Part shown: one piece after another, positions 27,631 to 37,609 of the stretch
Numbering within the stretch: the stretch's first letter is position 1
Layout: each line of letters begins with the position of its first letter
Assembly (NCBI RefSeq): GCF_029144185.1
Contig: NZ_CP110232.1
Location: 1,116,001 to 1,180,000 of the forward strand
Origin: Vagococcus intermedius
GTDB taxonomy: Bacteria; Bacillota; Bacilli; Lactobacillales; Vagococcaceae
DNA: 64,000 nt
Reading direction: 5' to 3'
Made by a program: the position numbers and the translations under genes
The notes under the pieces: generated by a model
What the model was told of the DNA's origin: nothing
Seen by the model: the letters and a program-made list of their open reading frames with translations, nothing else
Databases searched by the model: none

Positions 27631-27668
27631 GACAAAGTGACCACACAATGTTACGGTTATATGGTCAC
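27629..27668. promoter_or_regulatory. BusR operator overlapping the busA promoter
   Basis: GTGAC (27637-27641) and GTCAC (27664-27668) are separated by exactly 22 bases, the published spacing of the BusR bipartite motif. The longer arms AAGTGACCA and TGGTCACTT also match. A consensus -35 TTGACA lies at 27629-27634, just before the first half-site; -10 is less clear (TACGGT at 27652 is 17 bases on). Confidence 0.88.
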
Positions 27669-27722
27669 TTTTTCATATGTGAGGATAAAAATAGAGTTAT
27701 TTATTAAGAGGAGTGTTTATAT

Positions 27723-28946
27723 TTGAGTAAAGTTCGGATAGAACATCTTACCAAAGTGTTTGGTAAAAAAAGCCAACAAGCTTTGGCGATGGTCAAAGAA
27801 AACAAAAGCAAAGATGAAATAATGGACAAGACTGGTGCAACTGTTGGAGTTTACGATGCTTGTTTTGAAGTCAATGAAGGAGAAATTTTCGTTATTATGG
27901 GCTTGTCAGGTAGTGGTAAGTCAACTTTAATTCGTCTATTAAACCGTCTCATTGAGCCATCATCTGGAGATATTTTTATTGATGATCAAGATATTTCTAA
28001 AATGAACAAAGATGAGCTAAGAGAAGTACGTCGTCATAAAATTAATATGGTTTTTCAAAATTTCGGATTATTTCCACATCGGACAATTTTAGAAAATACT
28101 GAATATGGTTTAGAGGTACGTGGTGTTTCCAAAGAGGAACGAACAAGTCGAGCAGAACGTGCATTAGAAAATTCAGGCTTATTGTCATTTAAAGATCAGT
28201 ATCCGGATCAGTTATCAGGTGGTATGCAGCAACGCGTTGGTTTAGCTCGTGCTTTAGCCAATGATCCTGAAATACTATTGATGGATGAGGCATTCTCTGC
28301 CTTAGATCCTTTAATTCGTAGAGAAATGCAAGATGAATTAATCGAATTACAAGCAAAAGTACAAAAGACTATTATTTTCATAACCCACGATTTAAATGAA
28401 GCCTTAAGAATTGGCGATCGTATCGCCTTAATGAAAGATGGCCAAATCATGCAAATTGGAACAGGGGAAGAGATTTTAACCAATCCTGCCAATGAATTTG
28501 TTCGTGAATTCGTGGAAGAAGTCGACCGTTCTAAAGTCTTAACCGCACAGAATATCATGGTGCCAGCACTAACAACTAATGTTGAAATTGATGGACCAAA
28601 CGTTGCTTTACAGCGGATGCGTAAAGAAGAAGTTAGTATGTTACTCGCTGTTGATCGTAAACGTCAACTAAAAGGTAGTTTAACAGCAGAGTCTGCTCGT
28701 GAAGCTCGTAAAAATAATTTGACAATTAAAGATGTCATTGATAAGAACGTTAAAAAAGTTCATCCTGACACCCTAATAACAGATATGTTCAACTTGATTT
28801 ATGACTCACCAACACCTCTCGCTGTTGTAGATGAAGAGGAACGTTTGATAGGTGTTGTTATTAGAGGTAGTGTGATTGGTGCTCTTACAGATACAGATTC
28901 TGAAAGTGAGAGTAACATAACGAAAGCGGGGGATTCTAATGAGTAA
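27723..28946 (+). CDS. busAA: Glycine betaine ABC transporter ATPase (BusAA/OpuAA)
   Basis: A 407-residue ATPase with Walker [10 protein letters not shown] (residues 60-68), signature LSGGMQQRV and Walker [13 protein letters not shown], followed by two CBS domains (about 275-390) that in OpuA-type transporters sense ionic strength and c-di-AMP. It energises osmoprotectant uptake. The start is TTG 27723 with GAGGAG about 9 bases upstream. Its stop overlaps the start of busAB by 8 bases. Confidence 0.94.
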   Translation: MSKVRIEHLTKVFGKKSQQALAMVKENKSKDEIMDKTGATVGVYDACFEVNEGEIFVIMGLSGSGKSTLIRLLNRLIEPSSGDIFIDDQDISKMNKDELREVRRHKINMVFQNFGLFPHRTILENTEYGLEVRGVSKEERTSRAERALENSGLLSFKDQYPDQLSGGMQQRVGLARALANDPEILLMDEAFSALDPLIRREMQDELIELQAKVQKTIIFITHDLNEALRIGDRIALMKDGQIMQIGTGEEILTNPANEFVREFVEEVDRSKVLTAQNIMVPALTTNVEIDGPNVALQRMRKEEVSMLLAVDRKRQLKGSLTAESAREARKNNLTIKDVIDKNVKKVHPDTLITDMFNLIYDSPTPLAVVDEEERLIGVVIRGSVIGALTDTDSESESNITKAGDSNE

Positions 28947-30663
28947 CTTCTTACAACAACCAATTCCAGTAGCTGACTGGGTAACATCAGCTACTGAGTG
29001 GCTGACAGATACATTTTCAGGGCTATTTTCAATTTTGCAAACTATTGGTCAGACGATTATGGAAGTGATGACTAACACCTTACTATTCGTACCACCGCTG
29101 ATTATGATTGCATTATTAACATTAGGAGCCTATTTTATTACAAATAGAAAATGGGGGCTTACCGCCTTTACTTTAATAGGCTTACTTTATATTTATAATC
29201 AAGGTCTTTGGACAGATCTAATGAGTACGGTCACTTTAGTGGTGATCTCAAGCCTTGTCTCAATCATCATTGGTGTTCCAACGGGGATCTTAATGTCAAA
29301 AAGTGACAAAGCACAAAGTATTATCACACCAATTTTAGACTTTATGCAAACGATGCCTGGTTTCGTTTACTTGATCCCAGCTGTTGCATTCTTTGGAATT
29401 GGTATGGTGCCAGGAGTTTTCGCTTCTGTTATTTTCGCACTACCCCCAACAGTTCGCATGACTAATCTAGGAATTCGTCAAGTACCAACAGAACTAGTTG
29501 AAGCGTCAGATTCATTTGGTAGTACTGGCAAACAAAAATTATTTAAATTAGAGTTGCCACTTGCCAAGAGTACTATTTTAGCCGGGATTAACCAAACTAT
29601 TATGTTGGCATTGTCAATGGTTGTCATAGCTTCAATGATAGGTGCTCCTGGTCTAGGGCAAGGAGTCTTATCAGCTGTGCAACGGTCACAAGTTGGTAGT
29701 GGCTTCGTTAATGGTTTAGCACTAGTAATTTTAGCCATCATTATGGATCGTTTTACGCAAAATTTAAACAAGTCAGCAAGTAAAGAAGGGGCAGTAACTA
29801 ACCCTAAACGTAAAAAGATGATAACATTTGGAGTAATCGGAGTCATTATTGTTGCTCTAATAGGGTCTCTAGGTACGTCATTCCTTGGAACTAAGCAAAA
29901 ATCTGTTAATTTGGCTTATGTTGAATGGGATACAGAGATTGCATCTACAACGGTTGTTTCTGAGGTCTTAAAAGATATGGGCTATGATGTTAACATGACG
30001 CCTCTAGACAGTGCTATCATGTGGGAAGCTGTTGCTAACGGGGAAGCCGATGGAATGGTAGCTGCTTGGTTACCTATGACTCATGGTTCGCAATATGATA
30101 AATTTAAAAATAAATTAGAAGATTTAGGACCAAATTTAGATGGTGGTGCACGTTTAGGTCTGGTTGTCCCATCTTACATGGATGTTGACTCAATCGCTGA
30201 TTTAAAAAATGAAGCGAATAAAACAGTTGTTGGGATTGAGCCAGGCGCAGGCGTCGTGGCAGCGGCTGAAAAAACATTAGATAGTTATCCAAACTTATCA
30301 GATTGGAAAGTGATGTCGTCTTCTAACGGCGCTATGACAACTGAGTTAGCGAACGCTATTAAAAAAGAAGAACCGATAGTCATTACTGGATGGTCTCCGC
30401 ATTGGATGTTTTCTCGTTATGATTTGAAATACTTGAAAGATCCTCGTGAATCAATGGGCGGGGAAGAAAGTATTAAAACGATGGTTCGTAAAGGACTTAA
30501 GAAAGATAATCCCGAAGTTTATAAAGTATTAGATAATTTCCAATGGGAATTAGAAGATATTGAATCTGTGATGTTAGATATTGAAAAAGGAACCAAACCA
30601 GTAGATGCTGCAAGAAAATGGATGACTGATCATTCAGAAATTGTTGACAGCTGGAAAAAATAA
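28939..30663 (+). CDS. busAB: Glycine betaine transporter permease fused to substrate-binding domain
   Basis: A 574-residue fusion. The N-terminal half is an OpuAB-type permease (helices to about 275; the EAA-like loop is [29 protein letters not shown]). After a further membrane helix (about 292-312), the C-terminal part (about 322-574) is an OpuAC binding domain displayed outside. The Trp residues of [18 protein letters not shown] and TGWSPHWMF are the betaine-caging aromatic positions of the family. Two copies with two BusAA form the transporter. Confidence 0.94.
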   Translation: MSNFLQQPIPVADWVTSATEWLTDTFSGLFSILQTIGQTIMEVMTNTLLFVPPLIMIALLTLGAYFITNRKWGLTAFTLIGLLYIYNQGLWTDLMSTVTLVVISSLVSIIIGVPTGILMSKSDKAQSIITPILDFMQTMPGFVYLIPAVAFFGIGMVPGVFASVIFALPPTVRMTNLGIRQVPTELVEASDSFGSTGKQKLFKLELPLAKSTILAGINQTIMLALSMVVIASMIGAPGLGQGVLSAVQRSQVGSGFVNGLALVILAIIMDRFTQNLNKSASKEGAVTNPKRKKMITFGVIGVIIVALIGSLGTSFLGTKQKSVNLAYVEWDTEIASTTVVSEVLKDMGYDVNMTPLDSAIMWEAVANGEADGMVAAWLPMTHGSQYDKFKNKLEDLGPNLDGGARLGLVVPSYMDVDSIADLKNEANKTVVGIEPGAGVVAAAEKTLDSYPNLSDWKVMSSSNGAMTTELANAIKKEEPIVITGWSPHWMFSRYDLKYLKDPRESMGGEESIKTMVRKGLKKDNPEVYKVLDNFQWELEDIESVMLDIEKGTKPVDAARKWMTDHSEIVDSWKK

Positions 30664-30668
30664 ATTAC

Positions 30669-30723
30669 TAAAAAAGCTTCAATTACACCTTAACTAAAAC
30701 GGTGTAATTGAAGCTTTTTTAAT
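30669..30723 (+). terminator. Intrinsic terminator after bus operon
   Basis: Stem AAAGCTTCAATTACACC / GGTGTAATTGAAGCTTT with an 11-base loop, then T-run. Confidence 0.92.
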
Positions 30724-30897
30724 TTTTTGATAAATATGTCTTAATAACAAATGTTATTTACCTTCACATCGTTATTTCCTTATTAATCTCTTTTTATCAG
30801 CTGAATTATAAGTTAAAGAAAGTTCTCAGGTATAGGCATCATGCTACAATAATAAAAATATACCTATTAATTAACTTCATTTAAAGGAGTGGCCGAT

Positions 30898-31155
30898 ATG
30901 TTATTAACAAAACTGAAACAACGAATCTTAATGGAATTAGTTGCAGGAAATGACTCCTTTAGAGAGCATGACTTAGGTATTACCAATCGTTTCTTAACAG
31001 AGGGGGTACTAGCATTAGAAAGAGAAGGGTATATATATCTTAATAAAAGTCAATTAACGCCTACATATATTTATACGATGAAAGGAACTCAGTTGACCAA
31101 TCAAGGTATCTTATATATTAAACAATTTAAAAGAGACAATAAGACTCGCTCTTAG
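30898..31155 (+). CDS. Small winged-helix-like protein of unknown function
   Basis: An 85-residue protein. The pattern of helices followed by LEREGYIYLNKSQLTPTYIYTMKGTQLTNQGILYI suggests a small winged-helix fold as in YjcQ-type proteins, with TNQG at a typical turn. ATG 30898 is about 9 bases after AAAGGAG; the GTG at 30889 is too close. It may bind DNA, but no partner or regulon is visible. Confidence 0.6.
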   Translation: MLLTKLKQRILMELVAGNDSFREHDLGITNRFLTEGVLALEREGYIYLNKSQLTPTYIYTMKGTQLTNQGILYIKQFKRDNKTRS

Positions 31156-31213
31156 CAATTAACTTATGACTTACTTATTGGTGATCCGGACTGACGTTAC
31201 TCGACTAATTTTT

Positions 31214-31474
31214 TTAATGTTTAGGCGCTTTTTTGTATTGAGACCATGTTAAATTAATCGTATAAATCGCCCATGCTAAGTACAAAATACCACAAATTAA
31301 CCACAACCAAGGATTACCCTCAGCTTTAGGATCACGAAATAGGTCTGTTGAATGAACAAAAATAACACTTACAATTAAAATGTTTACCGGGATAGCATAA
31401 ATCAAACCTAAGAGTGTGAAAAACTGACTAATGGTGGGGAATTTAAATTTTGGTATTTTAATATTTTTTTTCAT
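31214..31474 (-). CDS. Small two-helix membrane protein
   Basis: An 86-residue protein with two membrane helices (about 17-40 and 56-75), short basic ends and a strong AAGGAG. Not recognised as a known family. It is convergent with the preceding small gene. Confidence 0.55.
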   Translation of the reverse strand: MKKNIKIPKFKFPTISQFFTLLGLIYAIPVNILIVSVIFVHSTDLFRDPKAEGNPWLWLICGILYLAWAIYTINLTWSQYKKAPKH

Positions 31475-31635
31475 AATTAAATCTCCTTGATTAAATCTTC
31501 TGTAAGTATTTTAAATCTAACCACACCTAAATTAAAGGTTAGTTATTATTAGAAATATCTTTCATTATTAAGTGTCTATTATCTCATATTACTAACGATT
31601 TGTGAACCTGTATATAATGATATATAAATTATCCT

Positions 31636-31699
31636 TTATCATAAAAATTTATAAAGGTGAAATTTATGATAAAAACACTTTTATAAATTTTTATGATAA
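31636..31699. repeat. 24-bp AT-rich inverted repeat
   Basis: Arms 31636-31659 and 31676-31699 (TTATCATAAAAATTTATAAA plus GTG) are complementary at 23 of 24 positions around a 16-base spacer that itself repeats part of the arm (TTTATGATAAA). There is no T-run of terminator type. It may be the end of a lost element or a protein-binding site. Confidence 0.75.
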
Positions 31700-32499
31700 G
31701 TCAAAGCAAAAGAAAAGAAAAACAGATTAAAACTATTAATGCACCTAACAAAGTAGGAGCAATTGATTTCTAACATTATTTGTCATTTCAAAATAACGGA
31801 AATAAGGTTATTAAATACAATCAAGCCAATTGAACAAGACTGTCTCAAGATTAAATACAAAACCTTATTAAATATAAAACATTAGTTAATAGCTCCAGAT
31901 TATATTTATTATAAATAGCTGGAATCCAATTGATTGAGACTCTCAAAAGACTAATCAAAACTTGTAATTTGAAATAATTAAGGTATCATGATCAAAGACT
32001 TCATTCTAAGTGATCAAGACACTTTAAAGATTGGTTGAAAATAACTAAACATATTTAACAAAACGAATCATAAACTCAATCTAGGACATTAAGACACTTT
32101 GAAGATCTGTATTTATTCATAACACTGTAAGCAAATAAATGCTAAATTTATTTTTGATGATCTACTTGTAGAAGATTGTTGGCAAGTTCTTTATGAGCAA
32201 ACTTAATTTTATAAAAGCATAAAAATTATTACTAACTAATCAAAAAATAAACATGGAACATGTGAAAAATAAATAGGAAGGAGAATGCGAGTTATTATAA
32301 TCAAAACAGCCAATTTAACACAAACTCAACTTTGTATAATATATATTATGTAAACTAAAAACATATTATTTTTATAACTAAGTATCCCCTCTAATTTACT
32401 ACCACTTTTTAACTGCTTCAACTACGCCATCCTTTTGAAGTTTCGTTAGTTAAACATGATGGCGCTTGGATTGCTATTATTAAAGACAGTATTCGTCAA
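31700..32499. other. Gene-poor AT-rich stretch
   Basis: About 800 bases without a plausible gene. It contains degenerate repeats of the type AAGACACTTTRAAGAT (32016-32031 and 32091-32106, with weaker relatives near 31835 and 31936) and a 9-bp inverted repeat AATAAGGTT/AACCTTATT (31801-31869). At its end, a short plus-strand fragment encoding LRHPFEVSLVKHDGAWIAII overlaps the 3' end of the next gene and looks like a gene remnant. No function assigned. Confidence 0.4.
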
Positions 32500-33603
32500 T
32501 CATTTACTGATGCGGCTATACAGAGCGACATCTCTTAAATTTGAATCTATCTCTAAAAAATTGCGTAAGGTTCCTTCATAAGCCATTCCACAATTTAGCA
32601 TCACGTTAGCTGATGCTAAATTGTCTGTTAAACATATCCCGAATAACCTTGTTAATCCCAAATTAGTAAAGCTGAACGCTAACAATTGTTTAACTGACTC
32701 TGAGGCGTAACCTAAGTGCCAATAATCAGGATTTAATAAATAACCTATTTCTCCGTGTTTTTTTGTCGTGTCGATTGTTAATGATACAGCACCAATTACC
32801 CGATTAGAGTCTTTTAGTGCTATTGCCCAAATAAATGGCTCCTTTACATAAGGATTAGTTAAACTGTCTCTGATATAAACCTTACTTTCTTTTAAATTCC
32901 TATGGCCATTCCAATCCATATTTTTTGTCACTAAGGGATTAGAAGCATAAGATAAAATATCTTCAACATCGTCATATGCAAATTTACGTAATAACAAACG
33001 TTCTGTTTGGATTGTTGGCAAATTCCGAGCGGTTTCTTGCCAAATTTTTTCCTGGTTATTCAAAGATTGTTTAATTAAATAATCAGTTACAACTTGTAAT
33101 TTGACTGACATTTCTTTGTTACCATCGACAATTAAATTGGCAGAAGATTTGACTTTTTCTTGTTCTAATTTAAGCAAATCACCAGCGTAGTCTATATAAT
33201 ATCTAGCATCTGTTAAAATATCACTAGTTGTCGTCTCCTTGTAATTAGTTAATAAGTGCCTAGCATACACAATATCCAAAGACGTTTCTAAATAAAAAAC
33301 ATAGTCCAATAATTTGGATACTTCTTTATGGGTATAGCCATAGGGATAGTCAATTAACAAGTAGTCCACGTTATCAGCTTTTAAACGGTTGTTTATTTCA
33401 TTTCTAAGAGCAATAAAATCCGCTAATACTTTGCTATCGTCACCCTGATTAATTAGCCAGTCGAAGTAAGTCTCATAATCTATTTCGGATTTATATCTGC
33501 TGTAGTGAATAATTTCGGTGTTGCCTAATTCCTTCGATAGCATGACCATTAAAGCGGTTTTACCACTACTTTCCAAACCGCTTATTGCGATAACTGTTGT
33601 CAT
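32500..33603 (-). CDS. P-loop kinase-like domain fused to a GNAT acetyltransferase
   Basis: A protein of about 367 residues with two unrelated parts. Residues 1-185 form a nucleoside-kinase-like P-loop domain (GLESSGKT at about 9-16; LLIDYPYGYTHKEV as a Walker B-like strand; a lid-like region later). Residues 195-367 are a RimJ/RimL-type GNAT domain (TERLLLRKF, then HGEIGYLLNPDYWHLGYASE with the acetyl-CoA loop, and LNCGMAYEGTLRNF). RimJ-like members acetylate protein N-termini or small amines. The fusion suggests coupled phospho-transfer and acetylation, but the substrate is unknown. ATG 33603 follows AAGGGAG; GTG 33612 is too close to it. Confidence 0.75.
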   Translation of the reverse strand: MTTVIAISGLESSGKTALMVMLSKELGNTEIIHYSRYKSEIDYETYFDWLINQGDDSKVLADFIALRNEINNRLKADNVDYLLIDYPYGYTHKEVSKLLDYVFYLETSLDIVYARHLLTNYKETTTSDILTDARYYIDYAGDLLKLEQEKVKSSANLIVDGNKEMSVKLQVVTDYLIKQSLNNQEKIWQETARNLPTIQTERLLLRKFAYDDVEDILSYASNPLVTKNMDWNGHRNLKESKVYIRDSLTNPYVKEPFIWAIALKDSNRVIGAVSLTIDTTKKHGEIGYLLNPDYWHLGYASESVKQLLAFSFTNLGLTRLFGICLTDNLASANVMLNCGMAYEGTLRNFLEIDSNLRDVALYSRISK

Positions 33604-33700
33604 TTTTTGCACTCCCTTGTTTTAAAATTGATAGATATACCGACAAGAGAACATGTGTTCCTATATCGGTATATCTCCACTTTATATCATATTATTATCA

Positions 33701-34741
33701 TCAAGCATCTTCCAAAATAAGTTCATATAAAAGATCGCTTAAATCAAAGAAATGACGTGGGTCCTTTTGAGTCAATTCAGCAATCCTATTTAAGCGATAA
33801 TTTAAGGTATTTCGATGAATGTTCAACTCATTAGCTGTATCATTTATCTGACCATTATTTCTGATATATGATTGTAACGTCTCTTTTAATTCATTGTCGA
33901 TACTGTAAGTTGCCGAATGATGTCCTAGTTCAGTTCTGCTAGCGATTAACGTGGTGTATAAACCATAGTCTTTATGTGCCATTATTTGGTTATTTATATT
34001 TAAAATAGTTGCTAAACTCATTGTAGCATTAGCTTGAGTGTAACACTTATATATATCATTATTCCAACTTGAATAAGCAATAAATGAAACGCGTGCATCG
34101 CTGGCTAGTTTATTTATGAATTCAGATAATGTTGACTCTTTTGTTTCTTGAAATAGTATGAAATAATCATTTTTTGCAGACTCTTTATTACGAGTATATA
34201 AGCGTTCGTTAATTAGTTTGAGCAACGCCTCATCAGGCTTGTTTGTCGATAATCTAAGCCCAATAATCAGGCTTTGATTGCTTAAATTGTATCCCAATTC
34301 TAGGGCTGTTTTTTGTAAAGATTGTTTATAGCTAACTTCTGGTTTTAAAATCGTCTCCCAAAATTGACGAATCGTCTGTTCTTTAGCATGTCCCCTACTA
34401 ATTTCTAATTCTTGCGCTACCAAAAAATAAAATAAAGTGTTAACAATATTTTTTAGTGGTTCGACTTTATCAGGTGCCCCGCTTATCCCAATAACCCCTA
34501 TTAGTTCGTCATCCACTACTAGAGGGTCGTTAATTCCTTGTTTTTCTGTCTCAGTAACGGTAAGAATAACATTCCTTTTTTTCGTCTCCAAAACTTTACG
34601 AGCCCCTTGATGAATCGTTCCGATTCGCTCTTTTTGCCCACTTGCGATGATAACAGCGTGCTTATCCATCACATTAATATTATATGTAACATCTTCCATA
34701 ATTTTATTTACTACTTTCTGTGCCAATTGTTGCGAAATCAT
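33701..34741 (-). CDS. CdaR/PucR-type sugar-diacid regulator
   Basis: A 346-residue regulator: an N-terminal sugar-diacid recognition domain (about 5-135; VDDELIGVIGISGAP) and a C-terminal PucR-type helix-turn-helix (about 285-340; NGQINDTANELNIHRNTLNYRLNRI). This is the CdaR layout, in which glycerate or glucarate-type acids act as inducers. It lies directly downstream of the glycerate kinase and transporter genes on the same strand but after a terminator, so it is probably their activator with separate expression. Confidence 0.88.
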   Translation of the reverse strand: MISQQLAQKVVNKIMEDVTYNINVMDKHAVIIASGQKERIGTIHQGARKVLETKKRNVILTVTETEKQGINDPLVVDDELIGVIGISGAPDKVEPLKNIVNTLFYFLVAQELEISRGHAKEQTIRQFWETILKPEVSYKQSLQKTALELGYNLSNQSLIIGLRLSTNKPDEALLKLINERLYTRNKESAKNDYFILFQETKESTLSEFINKLASDARVSFIAYSSWNNDIYKCYTQANATMSLATILNINNQIMAHKDYGLYTTLIASRTELGHHSATYSIDNELKETLQSYIRNNGQINDTANELNIHRNTLNYRLNRIAELTQKDPRHFFDLSDLLYELILEDA

Positions 34742-34867
34742 ATCTTTCCACCTACTTTTTTGATAAGTATAATTATATTATAAGGATACTAGAGTCTATT
34801 AATTTAGCGCTCACTTTCTTTTATATTAAGTGTACCATTACTTTAAAGATTAGGTGCTATTTAACAT

Positions 34868-34907
34868 AAAAAGACCACTAATTTCCCCAAAATTAGTGGT
34901 CTTTTTA
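34868..34907. terminator. Terminator after glycerate kinase gene
   Basis: Stem AAAGACCACTAATTT / AAATTAGTGGTCTTT with A-run and T-run on either side. It ends the minus-strand gntP-like/glxK operon. Confidence 0.9.
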
Positions 34908-36050
34908 TTATTTTCTATTACTATTGATGAGTAAACGTCCTATGTTTTCACACGTACGTTCAACATTTCTAAAACCTGTTTCCAAAGCCTTGTCTAATGA
35001 AACAGCACTTGGGACAATACCTAAAATTGCAGTGAAACCTTCGTCATATAATTCTTCAATCCCATCTCCAATATGTCCTGCTATTCCAATTACTGTTTTA
35101 TGATGCCGTTGGGCAATTTTGGCAACACCATAAGGTGTTTTACCATATTTTGTTTGACTATCCATACCACCTTCACCAGTAAATACATAGTCTGCCTCTT
35201 TCACATGCTTCTCTAACTCTGTATATCTAGTGACTATTTCAATCCCTTTTTCTAATTTAGCGTTAGTAAAGGCCAATAATCCAGCACCTAAACCCCCTGC
35301 TGCACCTGAACCTGGTTCTTCTAGAACTTTTATGCTGAGTTGTTTTTCAATAACATTAGCGAAATGAGCTAAATTAGCATCTAACAAAGCTACCATCTCT
35401 TGACTCGCTCCTTTTTGCGGACCGAAGACATAAGAAGCACCTATTTCACCGCATAACGGGTTTGTTACATCGCAAGCTACTAATAAATCAACCTCATGTA
35501 AACGTCTGTCTAATTGATCAATATTGATGTTGGTTACATTCCCCAATTCTCCGCCACCCAAACCGATCGAACACCCCTTTTCGTCCAATAAGGAAGCACC
35601 TAATGCCATTGCCATACCCGCTCCGGCATCATTCGTCGCACTTCCTCCAATCCCGATGATAATTTGCTTAACCCCTTCATCTAAACAAGCTTTTATCAGC
35701 TGTCCAGTTCCATAAGTAGTGGTTAGTAATGGATTTCGTGCTTCTTTTGGAACCAATTGAATGCCACTAGCACTCGCCATCTCAATCACACCAGTTATTC
35801 CATCTCCTAGTACACCATAATTAGCAATAACAGTCTCCCCTAGAGGCCCAACTACTTCTAATTCTTTAACAACACCCTCTGTAGCGTCAACTAAGGATTG
35901 CATCGTCCCTTCTCCGCCATCGGCCATGGGAATATGAAGATAGTCACTATCTGGAAAGGCCTGTCGTAATCCACTTTCCATCGCTTGACACACTTCTTTA
36001 GCTGTCAAACTTTCTTTAAACGAATCTGGTGCTAAGACAAATTTTTTCAT
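34908..36050 (-). CDS. glxK: Glycerate kinase (GlxK/GarK family)
   Basis: A 380-residue kinase of the type I glycerate kinase family, phosphorylating D-glycerate. Landmarks are APDSFKESLTAKEVCQAME at the N-terminus, PMADGGEGTMQ near 44, IGIGGSATNDAGAGMA near 135, and YVFTGEGGMDSQTKYGKTP near 290. It follows the permease gene by 21 bases, forming a two-gene operon for glycerate uptake and use. Start ATG has AGGAGGATG-like spacing. Confidence 0.93.
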   Translation of the reverse strand: MKKFVLAPDSFKESLTAKEVCQAMESGLRQAFPDSDYLHIPMADGGEGTMQSLVDATEGVVKELEVVGPLGETVIANYGVLGDGITGVIEMASASGIQLVPKEARNPLLTTTYGTGQLIKACLDEGVKQIIIGIGGSATNDAGAGMAMALGASLLDEKGCSIGLGGGELGNVTNINIDQLDRRLHEVDLLVACDVTNPLCGEIGASYVFGPQKGASQEMVALLDANLAHFANVIEKQLSIKVLEEPGSGAAGGLGAGLLAFTNAKLEKGIEIVTRYTELEKHVKEADYVFTGEGGMDSQTKYGKTPYGVAKIAQRHHKTVIGIAGHIGDGIEELYDEGFTAILGIVPSAVSLDKALETGFRNVERTCENIGRLLINSNRK

Positions 36051-36071
36051 ACTTAATCATCCTCCTAGTAC

Positions 36072-37358
36072 TTAAAAGCCATATAATAATGTTGCAACGA
36101 TCGTCATAGATAATCCTACTAAAGTTTCATAACCGACGATTCTAAACCGTTCTTTCATTGAGAGATTCATACTGTCTCCTGTTACATGGAAATAAGTCCC
36201 ATGTGGTAAATGATCAATCACCGTAGCGCCTGTATGGACCATAACAGCAGCAGCAATTGGGACGACTCCCATCTCTAAGATAGCTTGACCAAATGAACCT
36301 GAAGCTAAAATAACACCTGTTGACGTTGAGGCCGTAGCAGCTCCCATCAAGATACCAGAGAGCGGTGCTAAAAGCGTTCCTGAGACTCCTGAATTGTTTA
36401 TGAATGCAACGACTTGAGTTGATAAATCTGACGCTGTAATAACCCCACCAATTGTGCCTGCCCCGATTAAAACTAAAATTGTTGGGGTCATACGGTTAAG
36501 ACCACTTGTCATATAGTTTAACATCTCTTTTTTCTGTTTCATTGCGACTAAACCAATAACCCCTGCTATTGGTAAGACGTATAACGAATCAATTGAAATA
36601 TTAGCAAGTACTTGAATTCCTAATAGAGAGCCAATAGGTCCTACCATCAACAAAATAATCGCAATGATAGGGGCTACAATAGATTTTGCAAAGGAAGGGT
36701 ATGTTAAATTTTCATCTTCCTCCTGATAATCTTTGGCTGTTACTTTTGGGCCTTTCCCTTTTATTAGCGATGCTAAAAGAATTGCCATGACAAGTCCCAC
36801 TAAAGCCGGTACAAAACCAAACATCATAACAGAACTCAATTCAACATCAAATCCTCCAGCAGCCGCAATCGTATTTGGATTAGGCGAAATGATATTTCCG
36901 GCTTTCCCCCCACCTGACATAGCTAATAATAAGGCTAATTTAGAGATGCCTGTTTCTTTTCCAATTTCAATTGCAATCGGAGAAACGATTAAAACAGCGA
37001 CAGGAATAAATACGCCGACACCTGTAATAACCATTGTAGCGATTGCTAGTGCCACGATAGCGAATTTGACACCCATTTTTGCTACAATCGTCCTGGCTAT
37101 GGCGATTGCTGCTCCTGACTCCATCATTATTCCTGCAAAAATACCAGCAGCTAGGACTCTTACAACAGTTCCCATCACACTTTGTGTTCCGCTTACTAAA
37201 ATCGTGACGGTTTCACTTAGATTAGCTCCTCCGAGTAAAGAGCCAATAATAGCTCCGAAAGCTAAAGAATATAACGGATTCATCTTTTTCATGATTAATA
37301 CAACAGCAATAATAATTCCGATAACCGCACCAATCCAACTAACAGTTATATTTTCCAT
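36072..37358 (-). CDS. GntP-family permease (probable glycerate/gluconate transporter)
   Basis: A 428-residue GntP-family secondary transporter with 12 or more helices. The early GAIIGSLLGG, the SGGGKAGNIISPNPNTIA motif and VIDHLPHGTYFHVTG near the end are family hallmarks. The GntP name covers gluconate, glycerate and related acids; glycerate is favoured because the next gene is glycerate kinase. It is the first gene of its operon, with a TATAAT box and a cre site upstream. Confidence 0.88.
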   Translation of the reverse strand: MENITVSWIGAVIGIIIAVVLIMKKMNPLYSLAFGAIIGSLLGGANLSETVTILVSGTQSVMGTVVRVLAAGIFAGIMMESGAAIAIARTIVAKMGVKFAIVALAIATMVITGVGVFIPVAVLIVSPIAIEIGKETGISKLALLLAMSGGGKAGNIISPNPNTIAAAGGFDVELSSVMMFGFVPALVGLVMAILLASLIKGKGPKVTAKDYQEEDENLTYPSFAKSIVAPIIAIILLMVGPIGSLLGIQVLANISIDSLYVLPIAGVIGLVAMKQKKEMLNYMTSGLNRMTPTILVLIGAGTIGGVITASDLSTQVVAFINNSGVSGTLLAPLSGILMGAATASTSTGVILASGSFGQAILEMGVVPIAAAVMVHTGATVIDHLPHGTYFHVTGDSMNLSMKERFRIVGYETLVGLSMTIVATLLYGF

Positions 37359-37419
37359 ACTTTTTCACTCCTCTTCTCTTCTCTTTTTCACTCTAATCAC
37401 AACTAACTTCCCTTTGTTA

Positions 37420-37447
37420 AGAAAACGTTTCCTCATAAGTGATTATA
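37420..37447 (-). promoter_or_regulatory. Promoter -10 box and cre site of glycerate operon
   Basis: On the minus strand, TATAAT (37442-37447) is followed by AGGAAACGTTTTCT (37420-37433), matching 12 of 14 cre positions and lying at about +2 to +15, a classic CcpA roadblock position. No convincing -35 box is seen. Confidence 0.55.
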
Positions 37448-37521
37448 GCTTTTTGAAAATAATTTGGCTATTGACTTAAAAGAGAAAATAATGAGGCAAA
37501 TGCACAATAACTTCATAAATA

Positions 37522-37584
37522 TGTCAAGTTAACTTGACATCGCGAGCGGTAATGTTGTAAGTTATATGTAAAGTTAGCTTTACA
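37522..37584. promoter_or_regulatory. Twin palindromic operators of the XRE cassette
   Basis: TGTCAAGTTAACTTGACA (37522-37539, perfect) and TGTAAAGTTAGCTTTACA (37567-37584) share the pattern TGTMAAGTTARCTTKACA with centres 45 bases apart. The second is nested in a 34-base inverted repeat (37559-37592). A TTGACA -35 box lies in the first operator, so repression by the adjacent XRE protein is likely. Confidence 0.75.
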
Positions 37585-37609
37585 TATAACTTAAGAAAGG
37601 AACGCATCT

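Noticed and set aside
31636-32110. CRISPR array
   Set aside because: Repeats are degenerate, unevenly spaced and only two to four in number; no cas genes are present.
36733-37479. 248-residue plus-strand ORF
   Set aside because: It is antisense to the GntP-family permease; its Ile/Pro/Ala-rich composition is a codon shadow of membrane helices.
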